A DNA stretch of 57,783 bases, taken from NCBI GenBank assembly GCA_022843945.1, contig JALHMR010000031.1:1-57783 (forward strand), read 5' to 3'. Shown piece after piece: positions 20,763 through 29,509 of the stretch. How positions within the stretch are numbered: the first letter of the stretch is position 1; the number at the start of each line of letters is the position of its first letter. Made by a program: the position numbers and the translations under genes. The DNA is from Rhodospirillaceae bacterium (GTDB taxonomy: Bacteria; Pseudomonadota; Alphaproteobacteria; CACIAM-22H2). The notes beneath the pieces were generated by a model. The model saw nothing but the letters and a program-made list of their open reading frames with translations, had not been told where the DNA came from and ran no database searches.

Positions 20763-22404
20763 CTTCGCTGAAGGTGGCGCTGGTCCGGTGACGGCAGCGG
20801 TCGCATAGCCCGCCGAGCTCGCTCAGGCCATCCGCGCGCAGGGGCGTGCCGTGGTAGCGCAGCTTCAGCTTCAGGTCGATGTCATCGAAGGTGGCGATCA
20901 GCTGCATCCTGTCGCCGGGCCGCATGTCGCGGGTGACGTGGCGCAGGGCGGCGCTGATGGCCGAGGTGGCGCGGTAGACGACATCGTGCCGCGTGCTCCA
21001 GGACTGGGCGACGGTGCCGAGAAACTGCGTCGCCGCGCGCGTCGCGTCCGGCCCATGCTCGATCGTCGCCACCAGCCGCCGGCTCACGCCGATGCGGAAC
21101 AGCGCCGTCAGGACGAGGGCGCTCAGCACGGCGATGACCAGCGACGACTGGGTGAAAGCTTGAGCGATGGCCGGCGCGTGCAGCCAGATCTCGTCGAAGA
21201 CGTCACGGCTGAGGCCGAGGAACAGGCTGGTGCCGATAACGATGATCTTGCGGTTGTCGAGCGGGCGCTGGGCGATGATCTGCAGGCCGTTGGCGACGAT
21301 AAAGGTCGAGACGAAGAACAACGCGGCGCCGAGGATCGGCTTGGGAATGGCGACGATGACCACCGAAGTATTGGGCAAGAAGGTCAGCACGATCCACAGC
21401 ACGCCTGTAGCGACGCCGACCACACGGGCGGCGACACCGGTCGCATTGGCCAGGCCGACGGAGCCGGAATAGGTGTTGACGCCGAGGGTGCCGACGATGC
21501 CGGCCACCACCGTGCCAATGCCGTCGGCCAGCACGCCGCGATGGATCGAGGTCGGTTCCGGCTGAGTCCAGGCGGGGTCGTTCATCTTCTGGCTGGTGAT
21601 GATGTCGCCGCTGGCACGCAACATCGCGGCGACTGCCCCGACGACGAAGCCGAGCGCGAGGGTCGGCTCGAAGCTCGGCATCGCCAGGGGCCACTCGATC
21701 TGCCAGAAGAACACGCGCTGCGGTACTTGGCCGAGATGGTAGTAAGCCTGCGGTTCCAGCGGGGCCGTCAGCCTGAATACCACGTAGCCTGCGGCCAGCC
21801 CGATCAGGGCGCAGAACATCCGGACGCGGCCTTTGCCCCAGACATTCAGCCCGGCGGTGACCAGCAGCGTGATCAGCGCCCCGGCATGAACCGCCGCATC
21901 GGTGTGGGTTTCGGGGTGCCCGTCGGCAGTGGCGCCGACGGCAAGGCGGAAGCCCAGCAGGCCGAGCACGAGGCCGATGTAAAGGACGACGAAACCCGCG
22001 AGTTCGGGTGGAAAAAATGCCCTGAAGCGGTCGCAGAAGCGCGACAGCACGATCTCCACCAGGCCGGCGAAGATGGTCATGCCGAAAACGGCGCCAAGCC
22101 CGCCCATCTGCGCGGCCGCGAGCGAAGCGGGCAGGTAGGCGGCGGTGAACACGGCCGGAATGAGGAAGCCCGAACCGACCGGACCCAGCCGCAAGCATTG
22201 CAGCAGCGTGGCGATGCCGAGCGTGAAGCAGGACAGCACGACCATGTGCTGGGTCGTCTGTTCCGAGACGCCGGCGGCGTCGGCGACCAGGACCGGGAAG
22301 ACCAGGATGATGCTGCCCAGCCCGATATGCTGGACGGCCGAGCCGAATATCACCAGCCGGGGCGGACGCGAATCAAGGCCATAGGCAAGAGTCGGGGTGG
22401 ACAT
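20740..22404 (-). CDS. NCS2-family nucleobase (xanthine/uracil) permease with C-terminal extension
   Basis: 554 residues. The first ~435 are a multi-helix NCS2 permease (VFTAAYLPASLAAAQMGGLG, the central GVNTYSGSVGLANATGVAAR, helices to the end of that part). About 115 soluble residues follow (from TIEHGPDATRAATQFLG to the C terminus), with alternating charged/hydrophobic segments such as DDIDLKLKLRYHGTPL and a CDRC pair. This tail is not part of the standard NCS2 fold; it loosely recalls a minimal GHKL/anti-sigma domain without clear ATP motifs. Substrate by family: a purine or pyrimidine base with H+ or Na+. Confidence 0.88.
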   Translation of the reverse strand: MSTPTLAYGLDSRPPRLVIFGSAVQHIGLGSIILVFPVLVADAAGVSEQTTQHMVVLSCFTLGIATLLQCLRLGPVGSGFLIPAVFTAAYLPASLAAAQMGGLGAVFGMTIFAGLVEIVLSRFCDRFRAFFPPELAGFVVLYIGLVLGLLGFRLAVGATADGHPETHTDAAVHAGALITLLVTAGLNVWGKGRVRMFCALIGLAAGYVVFRLTAPLEPQAYYHLGQVPQRVFFWQIEWPLAMPSFEPTLALGFVVGAVAAMLRASGDIITSQKMNDPAWTQPEPTSIHRGVLADGIGTVVAGIVGTLGVNTYSGSVGLANATGVAARVVGVATGVLWIVLTFLPNTSVVIVAIPKPILGAALFFVSTFIVANGLQIIAQRPLDNRKIIVIGTSLFLGLSRDVFDEIWLHAPAIAQAFTQSSLVIAVLSALVLTALFRIGVSRRLVATIEHGPDATRAATQFLGTVAQSWSTRHDVVYRATSAISAALRHVTRDMRPGDRMQLIATFDDIDLKLKLRYHGTPLRADGLSELGGLCDRCRHRTSATFSEVILRFRH

Positions 22405-22459
22405 CGCCCCCGACTATAGCCGAGCTTGCGGTATTGTTAACGACGGAAGGTGAGCGGTG

Positions 22460-22828
22460 CTAGCGCATCGCCGTCCACGTCCCGGCGCAGTACAGGCTCG
22501 TCCATGACCCGGAGCCTGCTCCATCCGCGACCTTGCCCGAGAGCGTAACCGGCACGCGGCCCGCCATGACAGCGTTGTTGATCGAGCCGTCGCTGCCGAC
22601 GGGTACATTCAACTCGTACTGCCCAGCAGTCGAATGAACAAGCTTGCCCGTTGCACGATTGCCCGCAATCGTCATCGGCATGGTGCCAAAGTCCTTGCAG
22701 ATCGGGTTGGAACTGGTCGAAACGAACTTCAAGTTCCAGGCGCCATCGAGAGTCTGAGCCGTTGTGACCGTTGCCGAGGCCAATAGCATCATGGCCGCCA
22801 GAGAAATACGCCCCATTTCATCCCCCAT
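22460..22828 (-). CDS. Small exported hypothetical protein
   Basis: 122 residues with a signal peptide (RISLAAMMLLASATVTTAQ) that also allows an internal ATG four codons in as start. The mature part of about 95 residues has two Cys (near 44 and 114) that could form a disulfide, and a beta-rich pattern (LDGAWNLKFVSTSSNPICKD ... GSGSWTSLYCAGTW). I do not recognise the family. Downstream of, and on the same strand as, the thi operon, 77 bases away. Confidence 0.7.
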   Translation of the reverse strand: MGDEMGRISLAAMMLLASATVTTAQTLDGAWNLKFVSTSSNPICKDFGTMPMTIAGNRATGKLVHSTAGQYELNVPVGSDGSINNAVMAGRVPVTLSGKVADGAGSGSWTSLYCAGTWTAMR

Positions 22829-22905
22829 AAATGGCGGGCACTAGCCGCCAGTGGATGCAACTTAAGCGAGCGGCCCCGCGCCCGTAAAGTGTTCTGTGAC
22901 AAGCT

Positions 22906-23850
22906 TTAATGCAGTTCGACGGCGTAGGTTTCGACCGCCGGCGCCTGCTTGATCAGGCCCTGCTTCTGCAGGAACTCGCCGAAGCGGGCGTAGCGCGCGC
23001 GATCGAGCGCCGCGGGGCTGTGGGCGAAGCGCGGCAGCGTCGCCAGCCAGGCCCGGCGGTTGAGCTCGTTGTCGAGATCCCTGCGGCCCTTGATGAACAG
23101 CGCGAAGCCTTCCTGCGGGTGGTTGATCATCCAGGTGGTGCCGCGCTCGACCGCGTCGACGAAGCGGCGGAAGACCGGCTCGCCGGCGCGCGCCTTGTTG
23201 GCCACGACGATCAGCTCGTCGTAGGTGGGCACACCTTCCTCCTCGACATAGAAGGCCCGGCCCGGCTTGCCCTCGATATCGAGCTGGTTGAGCTCGAAGT
23301 TGCGGAAGGCACCAATCACCGCATCGACCCGGCCGGCGAGGAGGGCGGGCGAGAGCGCGAAGTTGATGTTGATCAGGGTCACGTCGCCCAGCTTCAGGCC
23401 GTGCTTCTCCAGCATCGCCTTGAGCAGCGCGTCCTCGAAGCCGCCGACCGAGAAACCGATCTTCTTGCCCTTGAGGTCGGCGATGCTCTTGATCGGGCCG
23501 TCGCGCAGGGTGACCAGCGAGTTGAGCGGTGTGGCCACCAGCGTGGCGATGCGCACCAGCGGCAGGCCTTCGGCCGCCTGGATGGTCAGCTGCGGCTGGT
23601 AGGAGATGGCAAGGTCGGCGCGCCCGGCCGCCACCAGCTTCGGCGGATCGTTGGGGTCGGCGGGGGCGATCATCTCGACGGTGAGCCCGGCCTCGGCGAA
23701 GTAGCCGCGCTCCTGGGCGACGAACAGCGGCCCGTGGTCGGGATTGATGAACCAGTCGAGCAGAAGGGTGAGCTTCTGCTGCTGCGCGCTCGCGGGCGCG
23801 GCAAAAGCCAGGAGGGCGAGGGCGAGGGCGAGGGCAAGACGACGAACCAT
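22906..23850 (-). CDS. thiY: ThiY-type periplasmic HMP/thiamine-precursor binding protein
   Basis: 314 residues with a signal peptide ([17 protein letters not shown]). The mature start KLTLLLDWFINPDHGPLFVA is the NMT1/ThiY hallmark, with the conserved FRNFELNQL segment further in. An ideal SD AAGGAG lies within the end of the preceding permease gene. Last of thiZ-thiX-thiY under a TPP riboswitch, so the ligand is most likely 4-amino-5-hydroxymethyl-2-methylpyrimidine (HMP) or a degradation product such as formylaminopyrimidine. Confidence 0.93.
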   Translation of the reverse strand: MVRRLALALALALLAFAAPASAQQQKLTLLLDWFINPDHGPLFVAQERGYFAEAGLTVEMIAPADPNDPPKLVAAGRADLAISYQPQLTIQAAEGLPLVRIATLVATPLNSLVTLRDGPIKSIADLKGKKIGFSVGGFEDALLKAMLEKHGLKLGDVTLININFALSPALLAGRVDAVIGAFRNFELNQLDIEGKPGRAFYVEEEGVPTYDELIVVANKARAGEPVFRRFVDAVERGTTWMINHPQEGFALFIKGRRDLDNELNRRAWLATLPRFAHSPAALDRARYARFGEFLQKQGLIKQAPAVETYAVELH

Positions 23851-23854
23851 GGGC

Positions 23855-24619
23855 TTACTCCTTGGTGGATGCAGGCAGGCTTTCAGGCAGCCAGGGCATG
23901 AGGTGACGCAAGGCTGCGTCGAGGGCGTAGTAAAGCGTGACCGCCATGATCCCGAGCACTAGCAGTGCTGCGAACATGACGTCGATCTGCATGCGCGCGT
24001 TGGCCTGCAGCATGACGTAGCCGAGGCCGGCGCTGGCGCCGACCCATTCGCCGATCACGGCGCCGATCGGCGCCACGGCGGCGGCAACCCGCAAGCCTGA
24101 AGCGAAGCCGGGTAGGGCGGCGGGAACACGCAGGAGCAACAGCGCGCGTTGCGGTGTCGCACCCATCACCTGCGCGAGGTCGAGCCAGCCGCGTTCGGTG
24201 TGGCGCAGCCCGTCGTAGAAGGCCGAGGTGACGGGGAAGTAGATGATGATCGTTGCGGCCGCGACTTTCGAGGCCATGCCGTAGCCGAGCCACAGCACCA
24301 GCAATGGCGCCAGGGCGAAGACGGGAATCGCCTGGCTGACGAGCAGGACCGGTAGCAGCCAGCGCCGGGCCGTCGCGAAGCTGGCGAGGGTCAGAGCGCT
24401 CAACGAACCCAGCAGCACGCCGAACAACATGCCCAGCAGAATCTCGCTGAGCGTCAGCAGGGCATGCGAGGCCAGGAATCCGGCGCGATCGATCAGCGCG
24501 GCGAAGACGCGGGTCGGCGGCGGCAGGATGTACGCGGGCAATCCGCCGATCGTGACGATGGCCTGCCAGACGAGACAGAGGCCGGCGAAAACCAGCCCGG
24601 CGCGCAGGAGCGCTCTCAT
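23855..24619 (-). CDS. thiX: ThiX-type ABC transporter permease
   Basis: 254 residues, about six helices, with the binding-protein-dependent permease loop (EWVGASAGLGYVMLQANARM). It belongs to the SsuC/TauC-like permease family. The start overlaps the thiZ stop (ATGA), and it ends four bases before thiY. It carries HMP-type precursor across the inner membrane together with ThiZ and ThiY. Confidence 0.92.
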   Translation of the reverse strand: MRALLRAGLVFAGLCLVWQAIVTIGGLPAYILPPPTRVFAALIDRAGFLASHALLTLSEILLGMLFGVLLGSLSALTLASFATARRWLLPVLLVSQAIPVFALAPLLVLWLGYGMASKVAAATIIIYFPVTSAFYDGLRHTERGWLDLAQVMGATPQRALLLLRVPAALPGFASGLRVAAAVAPIGAVIGEWVGASAGLGYVMLQANARMQIDVMFAALLVLGIMAVTLYYALDAALRHLMPWLPESLPASTKE

Positions 24620-25401
24620 GACGGCGCCTCGGCGGCGGAGGCGAGGCGCCGGATCAGCTCGGCTTCGCGGGCGAGGAGCCGCGAATCGTCCAGGGCCCGG
24701 GGTGGTTGGTCGTCAAACGCCAGAGGCTCGCCGAGCCGCGCCGGCCGCCCGGCCATGACGTGGACGAAATGCCCGAGACGCAGCGCCTCGCGCGGATCAT
24801 GGGTGACGAGCAGCACGGTGCGGCCGACCAGCAGGTCGGCGGCGAGCTCCTGCAGCTTCCAGCGCGTGATGCTGTCGAGCGCCGAGAACGGCTCATCCAT
24901 CAGGATGATCGGGCGATCTTCCATCAGCGTGCGGACGAGGGCGACGCGCTGACGCTGCCCGCCGGACAGGCCCGCCGGCCGGGCATCCAGACGATCGCCC
25001 AGACCGACGCGGTAGAGCAGATCGATGGCGCGCCCGCGCCGCGCGCCGCCCCGGTCAGCGTCGCCGCGCAGCTTCGCGCCGAGCAAGGCGTTGTCGAGCG
25101 CCGACAGCCAGGGCAGGAGCAGATCCTGCTGACCCATCCAGGCGATGCGGCCGGTCAACGCCAGACCGTCATTGGCCACGATCCGCGTCTCGCCGGTGGC
25201 GGGTTCCAGGCCGGCGATGAGCCGCAGCAGAGTCGTCTTGCCCACGCCGCTGGGGCCCAGGAGGCAGGTCCAGCGCCCGGCGGCCAGCGTGAAATCCAGA
25301 TCGTCGAAAAGCGGTACGCCGCCGTATTCGAGACGGGCGGCATGCACCGACACGGCGGGCGGCCCGCCAACGCGCGGATCAGCAACAGAAGTTTCGGACA
25401 T
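24616..25401 (-). CDS. thiZ: ThiZ-type ABC transporter ATP-binding protein
   Basis: 261 residues from the ATG placed 9 bases after AGGGA; a GTG two codons earlier is too close to that SD. Walker A GPSGVGKTT, signature LSGGQRQRVALVRT, Walker [12 protein letters not shown] and the H-loop VTHDPREAL are present. First gene of the operon. Its ribosome site falls inside the 3' part of the TPP riboswitch, so translation should fall when TPP is abundant. Confidence 0.93.
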   Translation of the reverse strand: MSETSVADPRVGGPPAVSVHAARLEYGGVPLFDDLDFTLAAGRWTCLLGPSGVGKTTLLRLIAGLEPATGETRIVANDGLALTGRIAWMGQQDLLLPWLSALDNALLGAKLRGDADRGGARRGRAIDLLYRVGLGDRLDARPAGLSGGQRQRVALVRTLMEDRPIILMDEPFSALDSITRWKLQELAADLLVGRTVLLVTHDPREALRLGHFVHVMAGRPARLGEPLAFDDQPPRALDDSRLLAREAELIRRLASAAEAPS

Positions 25402-25408
25402 CGTCACG

Positions 25409-25486
25409 CATCCCTACGCCGGCATTACCCGGATCAGGTTAGCGGGGTATGTTCTCAGCCGCCGGAAACCGGCAGCACCCCCAGGT
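25409..25486 (-). promoter_or_regulatory. TPP (thiamine pyrophosphate) riboswitch
   Basis: Read on the minus strand, the THI-box landmarks occur in order: GGGGGTGC, a short GC-rich P3-like stem (GCCGGTTTCCGGC), GCTGAGA, then ACCTGATCCGGGTAATGCC and GGCGTAGGGA. These are the CUGAGA and ACCUGAUCUGGAUAAUGCCAGCG-type consensus blocks of the TPP aptamer. The closing stem includes AGGGA, the SD of thiZ. That implies translational control with no separate terminator. It also confirms the downstream ABC operon as thiamine-related. Confidence 0.96.
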
Positions 25487-25530
25487 GATTGGTCCGCGCT
25501 ATATGCGCCGTCGCGGCGCGTTTGGCAAGA

Positions 25531-27219
25531 TCAGGTTTCGAGAACCTGGTGCACCCGCACCGGCTGTTTGAAGCCCTTCAGCCACTGCTCGCCGAGATCG
25601 ACGAAGCGCACGCTGACGGCCTGGGCGACGGTGCGCACGCCGTCGCCGGCGATGATCTGCCCGGGTTGGGCGAAGCCACAGGCCCGCGCCGCGAGCTGCA
25701 CGGTCGAGCCGAACAGGTCGCTGCCTTCGCGGATCGGCTCGCCGGCGGCAAGGCCGATGCGCAACATCATGCCGATCTCCGGGTTCACGGCGCCGTGCGC
25801 GGTGATCTCGCGCTGGATCTGCAGGGCGGCGCGGGCGGCAAGATCGGCGTCGTCGAAAGCCGACATGATGCCGTCGCCGGTGTGCTTGATCTCGCGGCCG
25901 GAGAACTCCTCGATCGCGGTGCGCACGATGCGGTTATGCGCCTGGACCATCTCGAACTGCTTCACGTCGCCGTGGGCCTGCGCGAACTCGGTCGAGCCGA
26001 CGATATCGGTGAACATGACGCAGACATGGCCGTCGGTGCGCGCCTCGCTGGCGCGCTGGTTCCAGTCGTCGAGGGCACGGTGCAGCCCATCCCGGGCCTC
26101 GGCCTGGCCGCCGCCGCGCTGGGCGCTGGCTTCGAGGCCGCGATTGAACATGGCGAGCGCCCGCGGCTCGGTGAGGTACTCTTCGTAGCGTGCGGCGAAG
26201 CGCGCCGCCCCCTTGGGGTCACCGAGCACGGCAGCCATGGCGGTAGCGATGATGCGCTGTCGGACCAGCCGGTCCCAGCCGCGCCGCCGGCCTTCTTCTT
26301 CGACCAGGCCGGCGAAGAACAGGTGGCAGCCGAACCAGTTGAAGGCATCGAGGCGCCCGTCCTTCATGCGATCGCGCGGCAGGGCGGTGAGGCAATCGTG
26401 GAAGAACGCCATCAGGCGCAGGGCTTCGCCGTCGAGCTCGGTGGCCTTGGCGGGCTCGGGCGCGTCATCCTCCTCGAGCTCGATGACGGGGAAGAGGCTG
26501 CTCCGCTTGGTTTCGGGCGCCGGCTCGGGAGTCTGCGCGGCGGGTACGTCGACCGGCTTGTCCGTGTAGAGCAGGTTGGGCAGGGCGGCGCGCTGGCTGT
26601 CGAGGCCCATCAGCGCCAGGCCGGAACCGATGAGGCCGAGACCGAACAGCGCCACCGCGAAGGGCACCAGGTAGTTCGCGCCGAAGGCGGTCTTGAGCGC
26701 CAGCAGCAGCGAGGCATCCGAGGGGATCTGCATCATCACCAGGCTGCCGCCGGCGGCGAGAACACTGCCGCCCGCGACCGCGCCGGCGATCTGCGAACCG
26801 CGGAGGCGGTAGCTACGGGGCCGGCTGGCGGCGGCCGCCTGCGCCTTCTGTGCAGCCGCGGCCGCCGCGGCTCTTGCTTCGCGCGTGCCGGGAGCGCCGG
26901 GGATCTGTTTCGAGGCGACGACGGCGGGCTTCGGCGGGGCTTTCGGCGGTGGCGCGGCCTTGACCGGGACCTTCACCTCGGCGTTGAGGTTCTTGGGGAC
27001 TTCGTCGGACTTGGTGCGGGTGAGGAGGGTCTTCTCGGCCGAGCCGCCGCCCTGCGGGTCGTAGCTCTCCTGCACCACGCGCACGCCCTTGATATGCGGC
27101 TGGCCATAGAGGGCTTGCGCGCAGTCGACGGCCTCCTTCTGCTGGCGGGGGCCGAACGTCTGCTGCAAGGACCAACGTGCGCCGTCGAAGGCGTAGACTT
27201 CAAAACTGACCTGGGACAT
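25531..27219 (-). CDS. Membrane-anchored class III adenylate/guanylate cyclase
   Basis: 562 residues from MSQVSFEVYAFDGARW; an in-frame ATG 16 codons upstream (27267) is possible, SD evidence weak for both. A small N-terminal domain (about 1-70) and an Ala/Pro/Lys linker precede two hydrophobic helices (about 135-155 and 175-200). The regulatory middle region is followed by a C-terminal cyclase domain (about 385-560). Metal-binding Asp are in MFTDIVGST and KHTGDGIMSAF; the Lys before TGDG fits the purine-binding site. The transition-state motif reads STVQLAARAC, with Gln where Asn is usual. Likely product cAMP, unproven. Divergent from the deacetylase-like gene. Confidence 0.88.
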   Translation of the reverse strand: MSQVSFEVYAFDGARWSLQQTFGPRQQKEAVDCAQALYGQPHIKGVRVVQESYDPQGGGSAEKTLLTRTKSDEVPKNLNAEVKVPVKAAPPPKAPPKPAVVASKQIPGAPGTREARAAAAAAAQKAQAAAASRPRSYRLRGSQIAGAVAGGSVLAAGGSLVMMQIPSDASLLLALKTAFGANYLVPFAVALFGLGLIGSGLALMGLDSQRAALPNLLYTDKPVDVPAAQTPEPAPETKRSSLFPVIELEEDDAPEPAKATELDGEALRLMAFFHDCLTALPRDRMKDGRLDAFNWFGCHLFFAGLVEEEGRRRGWDRLVRQRIIATAMAAVLGDPKGAARFAARYEEYLTEPRALAMFNRGLEASAQRGGGQAEARDGLHRALDDWNQRASEARTDGHVCVMFTDIVGSTEFAQAHGDVKQFEMVQAHNRIVRTAIEEFSGREIKHTGDGIMSAFDDADLAARAALQIQREITAHGAVNPEIGMMLRIGLAAGEPIREGSDLFGSTVQLAARACGFAQPGQIIAGDGVRTVAQAVSVRFVDLGEQWLKGFKQPVRVHQVLET

Positions 27220-27319
27220 GCCCGACAGCCCCGGTATGGAACGGGGAGAATGCTGCTTAAGGAACATTAATGCCAGACCCTTGCAGGATGGTTACCCGGC
27301 TTACTTACAAATGTAGGCA

Positions 27320-28420
27320 ATGACCCGGCCCCTCTTCATCGGCAGCGAGATCTATCGCCGTTCGCGGTATGGCGGGAAGCATCCCCTGGCCATCCCGCGC
27401 GTCTCCGCCGTCATCGATCTGTGCCGCGCCCTGCAGTGGCTGCCCGACGAGACCTACATCGACAGCCCGACCGCGACCCCCGCACAACTTTCGCGCTTCC
27501 ACGCCGACGATTACATCGCCGCCGTCATGGCCGCCGAGAAGGACCAGTCCATCCCCGACGACCTCGCGCAGAAGTACAACATCGGCAGAAACGGTAATCC
27601 CGTCTTCGGCGAAATTTTCCGTCGACCGGCCACGGCCTGCGGCGCCTCGCTCAGGGCCGCCGAGCTCCTGCGTGACGGCGGCATCGTCTACTCGCCGGCC
27701 GGCGGCACGCATCACGGCCGGCGCGACCGGGCGAGCGGCTTCTGTTACTTCAACGACCCGGCGCTGGGCATCCTTGCCTTTCTCGACCAGGGGCTGAATC
27801 GCGTGCTCTACGTCGATGTCGACGCCCATCACGGCGACGGCGTCGAGGCCGCCTTCGCCGGCGAGCCGCGGGTGCTCACCATCTCCATCCACCAGGAAGA
27901 CATCTGGCCGCGCACCGGCAAGGTCGAGGATCGGGCCGGCGGCTCGGCGCGCAACCTGCCAGTTCCCGCCGGCCTCAACGACAGCGAGCTTGCCTGGCTG
28001 ATCGACGAGGCGGTGCTGCCGCTGGCGCGAGGCTTCTCGCCGCAGGCGCTCGTCCTGCAATGCGGCGCCGATGCGCTGGCCGACGATCCGCTGAGCGGCG
28101 GCGCGTTGTCGAACAACGCGCTGTGGCGCACGGTGCGTGCGCTCAAAGGCATCGCGCCGCGCACGCTGGTGCTGGGCGGCGGCGGCTATAACCCGTGGTC
28201 GGTGGCGCGCGCCTGGTCCGGCGTCTGGGCGACGCTCAACGGCATCGCCATTCCCGAGCGGCTGCCCGAGGCGGCGGAGCGGGTGCTCCGCGACCTGTCG
28301 TGGAACCGCCGCGGCAACGGGCCGCCGCCGGAGCGCTGGTTCACCAGCCTGGCCGACCCGCCGAACGACGGCCCGGTGCGGGATCGTATTAAGGAGGTCG
28401 CCGCGGCCGTCCTTGCCTAA
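27320..28420 (+). CDS. Histone-deacetylase-family (AcuC/HDAC-like) amidohydrolase
   Basis: 366 residues. Deacetylase fold with all zinc-site signatures: GGTHHGRRDRASGFCYFND (tandem catalytic His), YVDVDAHHGDGVE (metal Asp/His), QCGADALADDP (metal Asp) and GGGGYNPWSVAR (catalytic Tyr loop). Bacterial members deacetylate acetyl-lysine proteins, acetylpolyamines or small amides; the substrate cannot be told from sequence. It starts 100 bases from the cyclase start with room for a divergent promoter. Cytoplasmic, no signal. Confidence 0.92.
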   Translation: MTRPLFIGSEIYRRSRYGGKHPLAIPRVSAVIDLCRALQWLPDETYIDSPTATPAQLSRFHADDYIAAVMAAEKDQSIPDDLAQKYNIGRNGNPVFGEIFRRPATACGASLRAAELLRDGGIVYSPAGGTHHGRRDRASGFCYFNDPALGILAFLDQGLNRVLYVDVDAHHGDGVEAAFAGEPRVLTISIHQEDIWPRTGKVEDRAGGSARNLPVPAGLNDSELAWLIDEAVLPLARGFSPQALVLQCGADALADDPLSGGALSNNALWRTVRALKGIAPRTLVLGGGGYNPWSVARAWSGVWATLNGIAIPERLPEAAERVLRDLSWNRRGNGPPPERWFTSLADPPNDGPVRDRIKEVAAAVLA

Positions 28421-28524
28421 ATATTGAGCGGCCCCATCCGCCGCGCACGATTTCAGCCCTGAAATCGCGCCTAAATCGATGGCACGGAACTTGAAGTCTG
28501 TGGCCCGAACCAAAGGGGGGCCCC

Positions 28525-29499
28525 ATGACATCCAGGACAACGCTCGATCGCCGCACGCTGCTCAAAGGACTGACCGCCGGGACCGCGCTCGCCATGGCCG
28601 GAGCGCCGGCGACAGCGCAGGCGCCCAAGACCATCAAGGTCGCGATCCTCAAGGTCGTCGGCAACGCGCATCCGCTGCATTACGAGCGCCTGGCCCCTCC
28701 CGGCTACAAGTTCGAGCTCGTCTGGGTGCCGTCGCCGGCGGCGGCCAAGGACGCGGTGGCCACGGGCTCGGCCGACTTCGCCCTGGGCGGTGTCGTGGCG
28801 GCGATCCTCGGCAACGCCAATGGCGAGCCGGTGATGGTGGTCTCCAACCTGACCGGCGCTTCGATGGCGGTGATCGCCAAGGCCGGCAGCCCGATCAAGA
28901 AATTCGCCGACCTCAAAGGCCGGAAGGTCGGCCTGCAACCCGGCTCGACCCAGGACCTCGTTGTCGCGGAGCGCCTGAAGCAGGAAGGCATGAAGCCGGC
29001 CGATCTGCAGATCGTGCGCCTGGGCCTGGGCGAGATGCATGCGGCGCTGTCGCGCGGCGATCTCGACGCCTATGTCGGCACCGAGCCCGGCTCCAGCATG
29101 AGCCTGATCGAAGGGGCGGGACAGCTGGTCGAGCATCCCTACGGCACCGAGATCGGCGACCTCGTCACGTGCATGATGGCCAATGCCGATGTGGTGAAGA
29201 AGGACCCGAAGATGGTGCGCGATTTCGTGCTCACCCACGCGCGGGCCACCGAGTATCTCAAGGCCAACCTGGATGCCTGGGAGCAGGACGGCTCGAAGAC
29301 CTTCGGCCTCAAGCCCGAGATCTTCAAGGTGGCGATCAAGAACATCACCACCGACTGGAAGATGGACGAGACCTTCATCAAGCGGGTGGGCGCCTTCAGC
29401 CGCCTGATGCTGGAGAACAAGATGATCCGGCGCCTGCCGACCGACGATTTCGTGCAGAAGCAGTTCGTCGAGGATGTGGCCAAGAGCGGATTGAGCTAA
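28525..29499 (+). CDS. ABC transporter substrate-binding protein (NMT1/SsuA/TauA-like), orphan
   Basis: 324 residues. The Tat signal DRRTLLKGLTAGTALAMAG ends near TAQAP (about 32). The mature part is an NMT1-like periplasmic binding fold (ADFALGGVVAAILGNANGEP, KFADLKGRKVGLQPGSTQDL). Relatives bind sulfonates, taurine, nitrate or thiamine precursors. No permease or ATPase gene is adjacent, so it may feed a transporter elsewhere; the thi and cyn transporters in this window have their own binding proteins. SD is GGGG shortly before the ATG. Confidence 0.88.
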   Translation: MTSRTTLDRRTLLKGLTAGTALAMAGAPATAQAPKTIKVAILKVVGNAHPLHYERLAPPGYKFELVWVPSPAAAKDAVATGSADFALGGVVAAILGNANGEPVMVVSNLTGASMAVIAKAGSPIKKFADLKGRKVGLQPGSTQDLVVAERLKQEGMKPADLQIVRLGLGEMHAALSRGDLDAYVGTEPGSSMSLIEGAGQLVEHPYGTEIGDLVTCMMANADVVKKDPKMVRDFVLTHARATEYLKANLDAWEQDGSKTFGLKPEIFKVAIKNITTDWKMDETFIKRVGAFSRLMLENKMIRRLPTDDFVQKQFVEDVAKSGLS

Positions 29500-29509
29500 G
29501 GGTAAAAAC

